This document shows positions 17,625 through 26,196 of a stretch of 64,000 bases of DNA, in pieces. This DNA comes from Chryseobacterium sp. MA9 (GTDB lineage: Bacteria > Bacteroidota > Bacteroidia > Flavobacteriales > Weeksellaceae). Position 1 is the stretch's first letter. Every line of letters begins with the position of its first letter. The stretch spans positions 2,852,001 to 2,916,000 of the forward strand of contig NZ_CP075170.1 in assembly GCF_024399315.1 (NCBI RefSeq), in the 5' to 3' direction. Position numbers and translations under genes: made by a program. The notes under the pieces were generated by a model that saw only the letters and a list, made by a program, of their open reading frames with translations, made no database searches and was not told where the DNA came from.

Positions 17625-18197
17625 ATGAAAAAAAAGCTTCAGTTGTCCGGAATTTTCATTGTTCTATTGATAGTATTCACAATTGGTATGAAGGGAACAT
17701 TTGATGGCTACTATGGTTTTTATTATGAAAACAAAAACTATGAAAAGCCTCTGGCTTACACAGTTTCGGAAAATATAGCCCAATTAAAGCCAGTCAATAT
17801 ATTTACATCATATACTGGCTTTGATACAGGATATGGCTTTTATGCCCCAAATGTTGCCAGTGATTTTGTGATGAGCTTTGAACTGAAAGATAAGAAGGGA
17901 AATATCCTGGAACAAAAGACTATGCCTTATTTCAAAAGTAAGGAGAGCAGAGTGAGATACACTACTGTCTTTAATATGTTTTTGGATAAGATTTCCAGCA
18001 AGAATACATATGACCGCAAATATTATCAATACCTTGACATCATTATCAAACAGATTGCAGAACATGTGATGAAAGAAAACCCAAAAGCATCAAGTGTTAC
18101 TACAAAGCTTTATTTGTACGATTACCCTTCTATTGCAGATTTCAGACAGGGAAAAACGAATGAAAATTTTATTCTTATTGATGAATTCAAATATTAG
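17625..18197 (+). CDS. Membrane-anchored protein, possibly SdpA-like
   Basis: A 190-residue protein with one N-terminal transmembrane helix (LSGIFIVLLIVFTIG) and a soluble domain. The segment TGFDTGYGFYAPNVAS resembles the conserved aromatic-Gly region of SdpA, the small partner of the HTTM protein SdpB. In Bacillus, SdpA and SdpB together mature the SDP toxin. This similarity is from motif memory and is weak over the rest of the chain. It ends 4 bases before the HTTM gene, so the two are an operon. No enzyme motif is visible. Confidence 0.7.
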   Translation: MKKKLQLSGIFIVLLIVFTIGMKGTFDGYYGFYYENKNYEKPLAYTVSENIAQLKPVNIFTSYTGFDTGYGFYAPNVASDFVMSFELKDKKGNILEQKTMPYFKSKESRVRYTTVFNMFLDKISSKNTYDRKYYQYLDIIIKQIAEHVMKENPKASSVTTKLYLYDYPSIADFRQGKTNENFILIDEFKY

Positions 18198-18201
18198 AGT
18201 A

Positions 18202-19164
18202 ATGAAAAAACTGAATGTATTTTACACCAAAATTGAAAACTTCTTTTTCAGACAGGATAATCAAACAGAATTTTTAAGTTTCTTCCGGGTTGCTATAGGA
18301 ATCGTTATCCTCTTACAGTTCACAGCAGTACTGCCGGATTTTGACAAACTGTTTTCAAGCAGCAGTATCATTCCACAGGATATCATGAGTGTTTTCACGC
18401 CTGACTGGCTGATTACCTTCTCAAAAATTGTCAACTTTTTACAAAACTTTGGCATTGAAGAAAGCACAACGATTATAATGACCAAAATATCATTTATTAC
18501 CTTGTGTATTTTGATCATTACGGGGTTTTATTCCAGAATTTCAGCTTTCCTTTTGCTTATACTGCAGATTGCTTTGCTCAAAGGAAGCTCTTTCTTTGCT
18601 TATGGTGCAGATTTTTTCACGAGTATGTCTTTATTTTATCTGATACTTTTTCCTGCTGATCATCGCTTTTCACTGAAAAATTTTATTTTCACCAGAAAAC
18701 ATGGAGATATTAATATTACTCCGGTTAAAAGATTGTTTCAGATTCATGTATCTATTGCTTATTTTTTCTCCGGATTAGATAAAGCTTTAGGGTTCAATTG
18801 GTGGAACGGTGAATCTATCTGGAAGGCCATTCATCTTCCTTATTCCAACAGAGATCTGAATTTTGATTTCAGTTGGCTTATAGAACATTCCTATATCCTA
18901 AGCTTCATGGGATGGAGTACAATTATTATCGAGATATGCTACCCGTTTTTTATCTGGTACAAACCAACTCAGAAAACGTGGCTTTTCCTGACGGTTTCTA
19001 TGCATATAGGAATTGCACTCGTACTTAATTTATATTATTTTTCAGCCATTATGATTGTATGGAATATCACCAATTTCTATTTTGAGCAAACTGCTAAAAA
19101 AGAAGTTCCCTCTTCAAAGAAACAAATATCAGCTCATTATATTCCGAAACAGATTAGCTCATAA
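18202..19164 (+). CDS. HTTM domain (SdpB/gamma-carboxylase-like) membrane protein
   Basis: A 320-residue polytopic protein starting MKKLNVFYTKIENFFF. It has a segment FFRVAIGIVILLQF, several helices, and the motif FSGLDKALGFNWWNGESIWK, all features of the HTTM domain shared by vitamin-K-dependent gamma-carboxylase and SdpB. Such proteins act at the inner membrane, and SdpB takes part in maturation of an antimicrobial peptide. The start at 18202 fits the operon; an upstream in-frame start at 18094 lies inside the previous gene. The following terminator closes the unit. HTTM membership is fairly secure; substrate is unknown. Confidence 0.8.
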   Translation: MKKLNVFYTKIENFFFRQDNQTEFLSFFRVAIGIVILLQFTAVLPDFDKLFSSSSIIPQDIMSVFTPDWLITFSKIVNFLQNFGIEESTTIIMTKISFITLCILIITGFYSRISAFLLLILQIALLKGSSFFAYGADFFTSMSLFYLILFPADHRFSLKNFIFTRKHGDINITPVKRLFQIHVSIAYFFSGLDKALGFNWWNGESIWKAIHLPYSNRDLNFDFSWLIEHSYILSFMGWSTIIIEICYPFFIWYKPTQKTWLFLTVSMHIGIALVLNLYYFSAIMIVWNITNFYFEQTAKKEVPSSKKQISAHYIPKQISS

Positions 19165-19170
19165 AAAAAC

Positions 19171-19200
19171 AAATCCCGAATTGCTTCGGGATTTATTATT
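19171..19200 (+). terminator. Terminator of the HTTM cassette
   Basis: A 10-bp perfect stem (AAATCCCGAA and TTCGGGATTT) with a TTGC loop and a T-rich tail after the HTTM stop. Confidence 0.8.
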
Positions 19201-19216
19201 ATGTATGGTTGAGTGA

Positions 19217-20050
19217 TTATTTCTTAGGAGCAATATCCATCAGTTTCATAAACTCATCAAGTTTAGGCATAATGATAATTTCCGTTCTTCTGTTTTCTCC
19301 TCTGCCTGAAACGCTCATGTTTGTAGCTTTCGGGTTGTACTCAGAACGACCTCCTGCTGTAATTCTTGCAGGATCTACTCCAAACTGAGTCTGAAGTACC
19401 TTAGCAACAGAAGTACCTCTTAATGCAGAAAGATCCCAGTTGTCTCTTGGAAGATTTGGAGAATTCAACGGAGCATTATCTGTATTACCTTCAATCAATA
19501 CTGAATATTTATCATAATCATTGATTACTTTAGCAACTTTACCTAACACTTCCTGAGCAGCAGGCAGAATATTGTAATCTCCTGTTTTGTACAACATATT
19601 ATCTGAAAGAGAGATCATTACAACTCCTTTCAATACCTTCACTTGTACATCCTGATCTGATACATTATCTAAAGATCTTTTCAGCTTGTTAGACAATGCC
19701 AGATTCAGGCTGTCATTCTTAGCGTTATTAGAGATCAATTGTTTGATATAAGAATTGGAAGCATTGATTTCACCTACCAATTTATCAATATTGGCAGAAC
19801 TTTTTCCGGTGTTGGAAAGACATGCATCAAGTGATGATTTTAAAGCATCATGCTGGCTTTTCAGCAAGTTATTTTCACCGGTCAATGCAGAGTTTTGAGA
19901 TTTCAAATCCTGAATTTCTCTCTGTCTTTCTCCGATATTTTCAATACACTGCTTATAGTTTGTGCTTAAAGCATCATACTGCTTCTTGCTGACACAAGAT
20001 GTCATTCCCAGCGCCATTGCAGAAACTGCTACAATTTTTAAAATCTTCAT
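19217..20050 (-). CDS. OmpA family lipoprotein
   Basis: A 277-residue protein. The lipobox GMTSC places Cys19 as the lipidated residue. A long heptad-rich coiled coil follows (residues about 25-125; DLKSQNSALTGENNLLKSQ). The C-terminal OmpA/MotB domain (about 145-260) has EGNTDNAPL, SALRGTSVAKVL and GRGENRRTEIII, the peptidoglycan-binding segments. It probably tethers the outer membrane to the cell wall across the periplasm. Single gene, transcribed away from tilS. Confidence 0.92.
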   Translation of the reverse strand: MKILKIVAVSAMALGMTSCVSKKQYDALSTNYKQCIENIGERQREIQDLKSQNSALTGENNLLKSQHDALKSSLDACLSNTGKSSANIDKLVGEINASNSYIKQLISNNAKNDSLNLALSNKLKRSLDNVSDQDVQVKVLKGVVMISLSDNMLYKTGDYNILPAAQEVLGKVAKVINDYDKYSVLIEGNTDNAPLNSPNLPRDNWDLSALRGTSVAKVLQTQFGVDPARITAGGRSEYNPKATNMSVSGRGENRRTEIIIMPKLDEFMKLMDIAPKK

Positions 20051-20137
20051 AAATAATCATTTTTAGACTACTCAAAGTTAGGAAAATTCAATTGAATTAT
20101 ATCGGTTATCTTTGCATAAAAGAAATTCTCAACATCT

Positions 20138-21487
20138 ATGTTGGAAAAATCAAGCTTTATCAGCCAATTAAAAAATCTCGTTCACGAACCGGAAAATCAT
20201 ATGTATCTTCTGGCAGTAAGCGGAGGAGCAGACTCTATGGTTCTGGCCTCTTTGTTCAGGGATTTAGGGCACGAAATCAAAGGGTCAAAATTCCAGTTTC
20301 AGATTGCCCATATCAATTATAAACTTCGCGGTAATGATTCTGATCTGGATCAAAAAACGGTTCAGGACTTTTGTGAGAAAAATCATATAAAATTTCATTT
20401 GTATGAAGTCTCGGAAAAGGACCGGAAACCTGAAAACTCTATTCAGCTTTGGGCGAGGGAACTTCGATATACTTTTTTTAAAGAAATTCAGAAAAAGGAA
20501 AAACTGGAATTTCTGGTTACCGCTCATCATTTGAATGACCAGTTGGAAACATTTATCATCAACCTTTCCAAAGCTTCCGGCATCAATGGATTGAGTGGAA
20601 TTCCATCAAATGACAATTATATTCTCAGACCGCTTTTAAATTTTTCAAAAAAAGAAATTTATCAGTTTGCCGAGGACAATACGATTGAATTCCGGGAAGA
20701 TTTGTCTAATAAAAAAAGTGATTACCTGAGGAATAAGATTAGAAATGAGATTGTTCCGGTGCTGATGACAACCAATGATCATTTTCTGGAAAATTTCAGA
20801 AAAAGTTCTTTATATCTGAATCAAACTAAAGATTTTGTCCGGAAACAGATTCAGGAGATAGAAAATCGTATTACAGTATTTAACCAAGGCTATAAAATCT
20901 TATCAAAGGAAAAGCTGGATCAGGAAAGCGATTTCGTAAAATTTGAAATTTTAAAAAAATATGGATTCAACCAGGAGGAAGAAATCCCTAAAATTTTTAA
21001 GGCTGAAAACAACAGTTCTTTTTTTTCAGAAAAGTATCAGTTGATTGTCAATCGTGATGAGTTGATATTTACTGAGAAAAATGATGAACAGGAAATCAAA
21101 GAGGAAATAGTCCTGATCGATCATTTTGATTTTTCCGAAAACCAAATCAACATCAATCTCGTAGATTACATTGAAAGCATTGATGGAATCAATAAAGGAT
21201 TTGAATGGGATTTTGATGCTGAAAAACTTCATTTCCCACTACGTTTGAGAAAACAAAAAGAGGGTGACGAGTTTTATCCAACCGGTTTTTCCGGGAAAAA
21301 GAAAGTTTCTAAGTTTTTTAGGGACGAAAAATTATCTATTTTAGCGAGGCAAAAAATCTGGATACTAACAGACAGCAATTATTCTGTACTTGGGATCATC
21401 CCTTTCAGACAGGATAGAAGATATGCAAAGAATGAGAAGACAAAATGGAGTCTCAAAATTTTTAATGAAATGAACAATGAAATTTAG
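20138..21487 (+). CDS. tilS: tRNA(Ile)-lysidine synthase
   Basis: A 449-residue N-type ATP pyrophosphatase. The PP-loop is SGGADS at residues 28-33. AHINYKLRG and TAHHLNDQLETF match conserved substrate-binding motifs, and the C-terminal tRNA-binding domain carries the KKVSKFFRDEK segment. It converts C34 of tRNA-Ile(CAU) to lysidine so that it reads AUA. It overlaps dsbD by 11 bases. A TAnnTTTG -7 element is at 20107-20114. Confidence 0.95.
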   Translation: MLEKSSFISQLKNLVHEPENHMYLLAVSGGADSMVLASLFRDLGHEIKGSKFQFQIAHINYKLRGNDSDLDQKTVQDFCEKNHIKFHLYEVSEKDRKPENSIQLWARELRYTFFKEIQKKEKLEFLVTAHHLNDQLETFIINLSKASGINGLSGIPSNDNYILRPLLNFSKKEIYQFAEDNTIEFREDLSNKKSDYLRNKIRNEIVPVLMTTNDHFLENFRKSSLYLNQTKDFVRKQIQEIENRITVFNQGYKILSKEKLDQESDFVKFEILKKYGFNQEEEIPKIFKAENNSSFFSEKYQLIVNRDELIFTEKNDEQEIKEEIVLIDHFDFSENQININLVDYIESIDGINKGFEWDFDAEKLHFPLRLRKQKEGDEFYPTGFSGKKKVSKFFRDEKLSILARQKIWILTDSNYSVLGIIPFRQDRRYAKNEKTKWSLKIFNEMNNEI

Positions 21488-23546
21488 AAATTGGTTTTTA
21501 TTAATTCTACTATTTTTAGCGACAGGGATTAATGCACAGATAAAAAATCCCGTAAAGTTTAAATTCACCATCAACGACCTTGGAAACAATCAGTACGAAG
21601 CTGTATTGAATGCTACCATGGAAAGCGGATGGCATATCTACTCAAAAGATTTACCGGAAGATACCGGAATTCCTACTGAGTATAAAGTTACGGGAAAGAA
21701 TATTGAACTGATCGGGAAGTTTACAGAAGTAGGCAAAAAACATGAAGAGTTTTCTGAAGCTTTTGGGGGAACAATTGTTTTTTACTCCAATTCAGCTGGA
21801 TTTAAGCAGAAATTCAAATTAAAAGATCCGACAAAACCTGCGGATGTCACTTCTGAGATTACGTACCAGACCTGTGACGACAGAGTTTGTCTGGCTCCCA
21901 ATACATTAGAATTCAACCAAAAAGTGACACCAAAAGGTGCAACGGAAGAGGCTGTGACTGAGGAAACTGCAGGTCCTGTAAAAGATTCGGTAAAAACAAT
22001 TGAGACTGTTACTGAAAATCCAGCAAAAACTGAAGCTGCGATCACAGAAACTTCTAAACTGGATCCTAAACAGCTGAAAATTGAAACTATTGATTTCAAA
22101 AAACCGTTGACGGATTGTGGTACAGCTTCTACTAAAGTGGATGAAAACTACTGGACTTATTTATTCCTAGGGTTTATTGGCGGGTTAATCGCTTTGCTTA
22201 CACCTTGCGTTTTCCCAATGATTCCACTCACCGTTTCATTCTTTACGAAAGGCAGCAAGAACAAAGCTAAAGGAAAAAGAGATGCTCTTATTTATGGGTT
22301 TTTCATCCTTCTTATCTTCGTTTTATTAAGTATTCCTTTCCACGTTATCGACGGAATTGCAGGAAATATCTTCAATGAAATTTCTACCAGCGTATGGCTG
22401 AATATTGCATTCTTCATCATATTCATTTTCTTTGCCGGAAGTTTCTTCGGATATTATGATATCACTTTACCAAGTTCAATCGCTAATAAATCTTCTAAAG
22501 CAGAAGAAGCAGGAGGACTTATTGGTATTTTCTTCATGGCATTGACATTGGTTATTGTTTCTTTCTCTTGTACAGGACCTATTTTAGGAAGTTTACTAGG
22601 AAGTGCAGTAACGGGTTCTACCAACGTTCCGATGTTATTGACATTTGCATTGGCAGGATTCGGTCTTGCGTGGGCAATCGTTTTCGGACTTTTAGCTTTA
22701 TTCCCGCAAGCATTACAAAGTCTTCCGAAATCCGGAGGATGGATGAATACAGTAAAAGTAGTTTTAGGTTTTGTGGAACTGGCTTTAGCCTTGAAATTTT
22801 TATCTAAAGCAGATCTTGTTTCTAAAACATTCTTCTTAAAAAGAGAACTTTTCATCGCAATCTGGATCATCGTTGCATTAGGATTGGCATTATATTTATT
22901 AGGATTTATCAGATTCCCGCATGATGACAAAAAACCTAAAATCTCCATTACAAGAAAGATATTAGGCGTCTTGGGAATAGGTTTTGTAATCTACTTAATC
23001 CAGGGACTAATACCATCTGACCGTCCAAAACTTCAGCTGTTAAGTGGAATTTTACCTCCACTGAATGTAAGCTATTTCCATGATGAAAAGGACGGAATTT
23101 TAGGGATGCATCCGGAACACGACTTCTTCAAAGCAATAGAACTGGCAAAAAAAGAAGATAAACCCATCCTTATTGATTTCACCGGATATGGCTGTGAAAA
23201 CTGTAGAAAAATGGAGGAATTTGTATGGAGTGAACCAGACATTTTGCCTATCCTTCAGAATGATGTAGTATTGGCATCTCTGTATGTGGATGACAAGGAA
23301 GAACTTCCAGAGGATCAAAAAACTAAAATTGACCTTGGTGAAGGCCAGATCAAAAAGGTAAAAACAATCGGTGACAGATGGAGCTTGTTCCAGCAGGTTA
23401 ATTTTAATAATAACTCTCAGCCTCACTATGTTTTGATCACTCCAGACGGAAAAGTAATCAATACTCCTGTTTCAGGATATATGCCAAAAGAGGATTTCAA
23501 AAAATTCCTTGAATGCGGGGTGAATTTCTATAAAAAGAATAAATAA
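21477..23546 (+). CDS. dsbD: Thiol:disulfide interchange protein DsbD
   Basis: A 689-residue DsbD. It has a signal peptide (WFLLILLFLATGINAQ), an N-terminal periplasmic domain with YQTCDDRVCLAP, a membrane domain of about eight helices containing TPCVFPMIPLTVSFF and SFSCTGPILG, and a C-terminal thioredoxin domain with GYGCENCRKM as the redox pair. It carries electrons from cytoplasmic thioredoxin to periplasmic disulfides. Translationally coupled to tilS. A strong terminator follows at 23566. Confidence 0.95.
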   Translation: MKFRNWFLLILLFLATGINAQIKNPVKFKFTINDLGNNQYEAVLNATMESGWHIYSKDLPEDTGIPTEYKVTGKNIELIGKFTEVGKKHEEFSEAFGGTIVFYSNSAGFKQKFKLKDPTKPADVTSEITYQTCDDRVCLAPNTLEFNQKVTPKGATEEAVTEETAGPVKDSVKTIETVTENPAKTEAAITETSKLDPKQLKIETIDFKKPLTDCGTASTKVDENYWTYLFLGFIGGLIALLTPCVFPMIPLTVSFFTKGSKNKAKGKRDALIYGFFILLIFVLLSIPFHVIDGIAGNIFNEISTSVWLNIAFFIIFIFFAGSFFGYYDITLPSSIANKSSKAEEAGGLIGIFFMALTLVIVSFSCTGPILGSLLGSAVTGSTNVPMLLTFALAGFGLAWAIVFGLLALFPQALQSLPKSGGWMNTVKVVLGFVELALALKFLSKADLVSKTFFLKRELFIAIWIIVALGLALYLLGFIRFPHDDKKPKISITRKILGVLGIGFVIYLIQGLIPSDRPKLQLLSGILPPLNVSYFHDEKDGILGMHPEHDFFKAIELAKKEDKPILIDFTGYGCENCRKMEEFVWSEPDILPILQNDVVLASLYVDDKEELPEDQKTKIDLGEGQIKKVKTIGDRWSLFQQVNFNNNSQPHYVLITPDGKVINTPVSGYMPKEDFKKFLECGVNFYKKNK

Positions 23547-23565
23547 ATTATTTACATATCATCTA

Positions 23566-23600
23566 AAAACTCACACTTTATCGTGTGAGTTTTTTATTTT
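23566..23600 (+). terminator. dsbD terminator (duplicated sequence)
   Basis: AAAACTCACAC pairs with GTGTGAGTTTT around TTTATC, then a T-rich run. The same hairpin and loop recur at 25307-25340 after the next gene. Confidence 0.85.
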
Positions 23601-23681
23601 AATGAATTTCGTACACCATAAAACACCAAAAGAAGTATAAATTTAATTATATTTGAATAACTATCACCAATTCAAACACAT

Positions 23682-25217
23682 ATGAAACATTATACATTTA
23701 CTTTTTTGTTCCTAACCTATTCATTATTCACTGCTCAAACTGCTCCGTCCATAGAATGGCAAAAAGCGCTGGGAGGAAGCCAGGGAGAAACAGCCCATTA
23801 CACCCAGCAAACTTCTGATGGCGGATACATTATGGCCGGAGATTCTTCATCAAACGACGGAGATGTTAGTGGAAACCATGGTGAGGGAGATGGATGGGTC
23901 GTAAAAATGGGGGGCAATGGAGATATACAGTGGCAGAAAGCGCTGGGAGGAAGTAATCATGATGCAATCAAATCTATCCGGCAGACTACAGACGGGGGAT
24001 ACATTGCAGCCGGATCTTCCAAATCCAGTGACGGAGATGCTACAGTAAACCATGGGAATTTTGATTTCTGGATAATAAAAATGGATACCAATGGAAATAT
24101 ACAATGGCAGAAATCTTTAGGAGGAAGTAATGTTGATGAAGCTCAATCTATTCAGCAGACTGCCGAAGGAGGATATATTGTAGTCGGAATTTCCAATTCT
24201 AATGATGGGGACGTCAGCGGGAACCAGGGAGACCAGGATTATTGGGTAGTAAAATTGGATAACACCGGAAATATACAATGGCAGAAGTCGCTGGGAGGAA
24301 GTGACAGCGACCAGGCACTTTCTGTTCAGCAAACTTTTGATGGAGGATATATTATTGCAGGAAATACCGTTTCTACAGACGGGCACATCACCGTAAGCTA
24401 TGGAAACTACGATTATTGGGTGGTAAAACTTGATAGTTCCGGAAATATGCAATGGCAAAAAACACTGGGTAATATTGGAGATAATATGGGATATTCTGCA
24501 CAACAGACTTTCGATGGCGGCTATATTGTAGTGGGTACTTCTTATGATCCTTCGAACATTGAAAATGGCCTTCCCGATTATTGGGTAGTAAAGCTAAATA
24601 ATAACGGAGGTATTCAATGGGATAAATATCTGGGCGGAGGTGCCCACGATAGTGCCATAACAATACGTCAAACTCCTGAATGGGATTATATCGTTGGAGG
24701 CTGGACCGCCTCCAACAATGGACAGGTAACCGGAAATCATGGTTATCTGGATTATTGGATCGCAAAACTGGACAGCAATGGAAACCTGAAATGGGGGAAA
24801 ACCTTGGGAGGCCCAAGCGTTGAATACTTTAGTTCTATTGAGCTAACCAGTGATAATGGCTATATTGTTTCAGGAAACACATTATCTACAAGTGGAGATG
24901 TGACGGGAAATCATGGAACAATAGATGCCTGGGTGGTGAAATTAAGTTCTGAACAATTAGGTATCTCAGAAAACCAGAAAATGAACCAGCCTAACCTCTA
25001 CCCTAATCCGGCAAAAGATTTCTTTTATGTGGATCATCTTCCAAACGAAACTATTATCAGCATTACGGATATGTCAGGAAGAAAACTTTTCTCTCAAAAA
25101 TATAATGAAGAAAAAATAAAGATCAATATTTCTACATTCTCAGAAGGAATCTACATTGTACAGATAAAAAACAAAGACGAAATCATTCTCTCAAAAAAAA
25201 TAACGGTCAGCAGATAA
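23682..25217 (+). CDS. T9SS type A sorted protein with seven beta-propeller-like repeats
   Basis: A 511-residue secreted protein. A signal peptide (YTFTFLFLTYSLFTAQ) is followed by seven tandem repeats of about 58 residues covering residues 22-425, each built as QWQKxLGGS, QQTxDGGYIxxG, SxDGDVxGNHG and WVVKLDxxGN. This suggests a seven-bladed propeller. The last ~80 residues (NLYPNPAKDFFYV onward, ending KKITVSR) form the type A sorting domain that directs export through the Por/T9SS machinery. Cargo function is unknown; extracellular or surface-attached. The fifth repeat is the most degenerate. The gene stands alone between two identical terminators. Confidence 0.9.
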   Translation: MKHYTFTFLFLTYSLFTAQTAPSIEWQKALGGSQGETAHYTQQTSDGGYIMAGDSSSNDGDVSGNHGEGDGWVVKMGGNGDIQWQKALGGSNHDAIKSIRQTTDGGYIAAGSSKSSDGDATVNHGNFDFWIIKMDTNGNIQWQKSLGGSNVDEAQSIQQTAEGGYIVVGISNSNDGDVSGNQGDQDYWVVKLDNTGNIQWQKSLGGSDSDQALSVQQTFDGGYIIAGNTVSTDGHITVSYGNYDYWVVKLDSSGNMQWQKTLGNIGDNMGYSAQQTFDGGYIVVGTSYDPSNIENGLPDYWVVKLNNNGGIQWDKYLGGGAHDSAITIRQTPEWDYIVGGWTASNNGQVTGNHGYLDYWIAKLDSNGNLKWGKTLGGPSVEYFSSIELTSDNGYIVSGNTLSTSGDVTGNHGTIDAWVVKLSSEQLGISENQKMNQPNLYPNPAKDFFYVDHLPNETIISITDMSGRKLFSQKYNEEKIKINISTFSEGIYIVQIKNKDEIILSKKITVSR

Positions 25218-25306
25218 TTCATTCATCAACAAACACTCAGACATCTAGTAATCAACAATATAAATACATTGTTTAAGCTTAACAAAATAATTATTTTTTA
25301 TCATTT

Positions 25307-25340
25307 AAAAACTCACACTTTATCGTGTGAGTTTTTTTAT
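25307..25340 (+). terminator. Terminator after the T9SS gene, copy of the dsbD terminator
   Basis: Repeats the AAAACTCACAC / TTTATC / GTGTGAGTTTT hairpin of 23566-23600. Resemblance continues upstream as an ATTATTT...ATCAT tract, so this looks like a duplicated segment. Confidence 0.85.
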
Positions 25341-25562
25341 GTAGATCTTCATACAAAGATTATCCTGAAAATTCAAATCAGCAAACCAACAATATCATGG
25401 TTATCATTTTTAAAACAAATAGATTAAAAGAGACAGAAATATTTAAAATTCGCATAAAAACAATCAATAGATTCATGAATCTATTGATTATTAACCAAAC
25501 AAGGCATGCGTTTTGTAAGAATTCTTCAATAAATACAGTTTAACATTTAAAAATTTTTAATC
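25341..25562. other. Intergenic region before the orphan exbD
   Basis: AT-rich with no open frame of note. Its one clear structure is the 28-bp palindrome at 25462-25489. Confidence 0.5.
25462..25489. repeat. 28-bp perfect palindrome upstream of exbD
   Basis: AATCAATAGATTCA is followed immediately by its exact reverse complement. No T-run follows and the gene begins 73 bases later, so an operator for a dimeric regulator is as likely as a hairpin. Confidence 0.6.
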
Positions 25563-26084
25563 ATGGCAGAAGTAATTGCACAAGAAAAACAAGGCAGCAA
25601 ACAAAAGAAAAAAATGATCAGAGTAGATATGACTCCTATGGTAGATCTGGGATTCCTATTGATTACATTCTTTATGTTCACAACCAATTTTACAAAACCT
25701 AATGTAATGGATTTAGGACTACCCGCAAAGGATCCCAATACTCTTCCGACTGATCATGTAATCGGAGATCAAAATCAGGTTACATTTATCCTCGGGAAAG
25801 ATAACCGTGTATTTTATCATCAGAGCAACCAGAAAGATTTGAATACAGGGAATCTTAAAGAAACTGATTTCAGTGGAATAAAAATTTCAAAAATCATTTC
25901 TGAGGCTTATAAAAATGCGCCGGTACCTAAAAACTTCACCGTAATCGTGAAGCCAACGGACGAAGCTAATTACAAAAATTTTGTGGATATGCTGGATAAT
26001 CTGGCCATTTCCAAAAAGGAACGATATGGCGTAACTGATATCAAACCTTGGGAAACAAAGGTTTACAAGGAATTAACTCAATAA
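25563..26084 (+). CDS. exbD: Orphan ExbD biopolymer transport protein
   Basis: A 173-residue ExbD with the conserved TM segment RVDMTPMVDLGFLLITFFM and the catalytic Asp. It is a close paralogue of the operon copy at 3942-4511, sharing TNFTKPNVMDLGLPAK-type sequence, FVIVKPTD-type segments and the C-terminal GVTDIKPWE. It lacks the Ala-rich tail of the operon copy. No exbB or tonB lies next to it, so it either joins the main ExbB or works with distant genes. Terminator hairpins precede and follow. Confidence 0.92.
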   Translation: MAEVIAQEKQGSKQKKKMIRVDMTPMVDLGFLLITFFMFTTNFTKPNVMDLGLPAKDPNTLPTDHVIGDQNQVTFILGKDNRVFYHQSNQKDLNTGNLKETDFSGIKISKIISEAYKNAPVPKNFTVIVKPTDEANYKNFVDMLDNLAISKKERYGVTDIKPWETKVYKELTQ

Positions 26085-26089
26085 AAGAC

Positions 26090-26118
26090 AAAGAGCATTT
26101 TTTAAATGCTCTTTTTTT
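26090..26118 (+). terminator. Terminator of the orphan exbD
   Basis: AAAGAGCATTT pairs with AAATGCTCTTT and is followed by a T-run. Confidence 0.8.
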
Positions 26119-26196
26119 GTTTAAATTTGAAAGAAGAAATGGATCTTCAGTACGTAACCGGCTGTATTATTTTTAACCTTCTATAATTTTGGAATC

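Noticed and set aside
18094..18201. Upstream in-frame start for the HTTM gene
   Set aside because: It lies within the preceding gene in another frame and adds a non-conserved N-terminus; the ATG at 18202 sits correctly after that gene's stop.
24117..24816. Long antisense frames within the repeat protein gene
   Set aside because: They are shadows produced by the regular repeat composition of the plus-strand gene and have no starts, signals or family features of their own.
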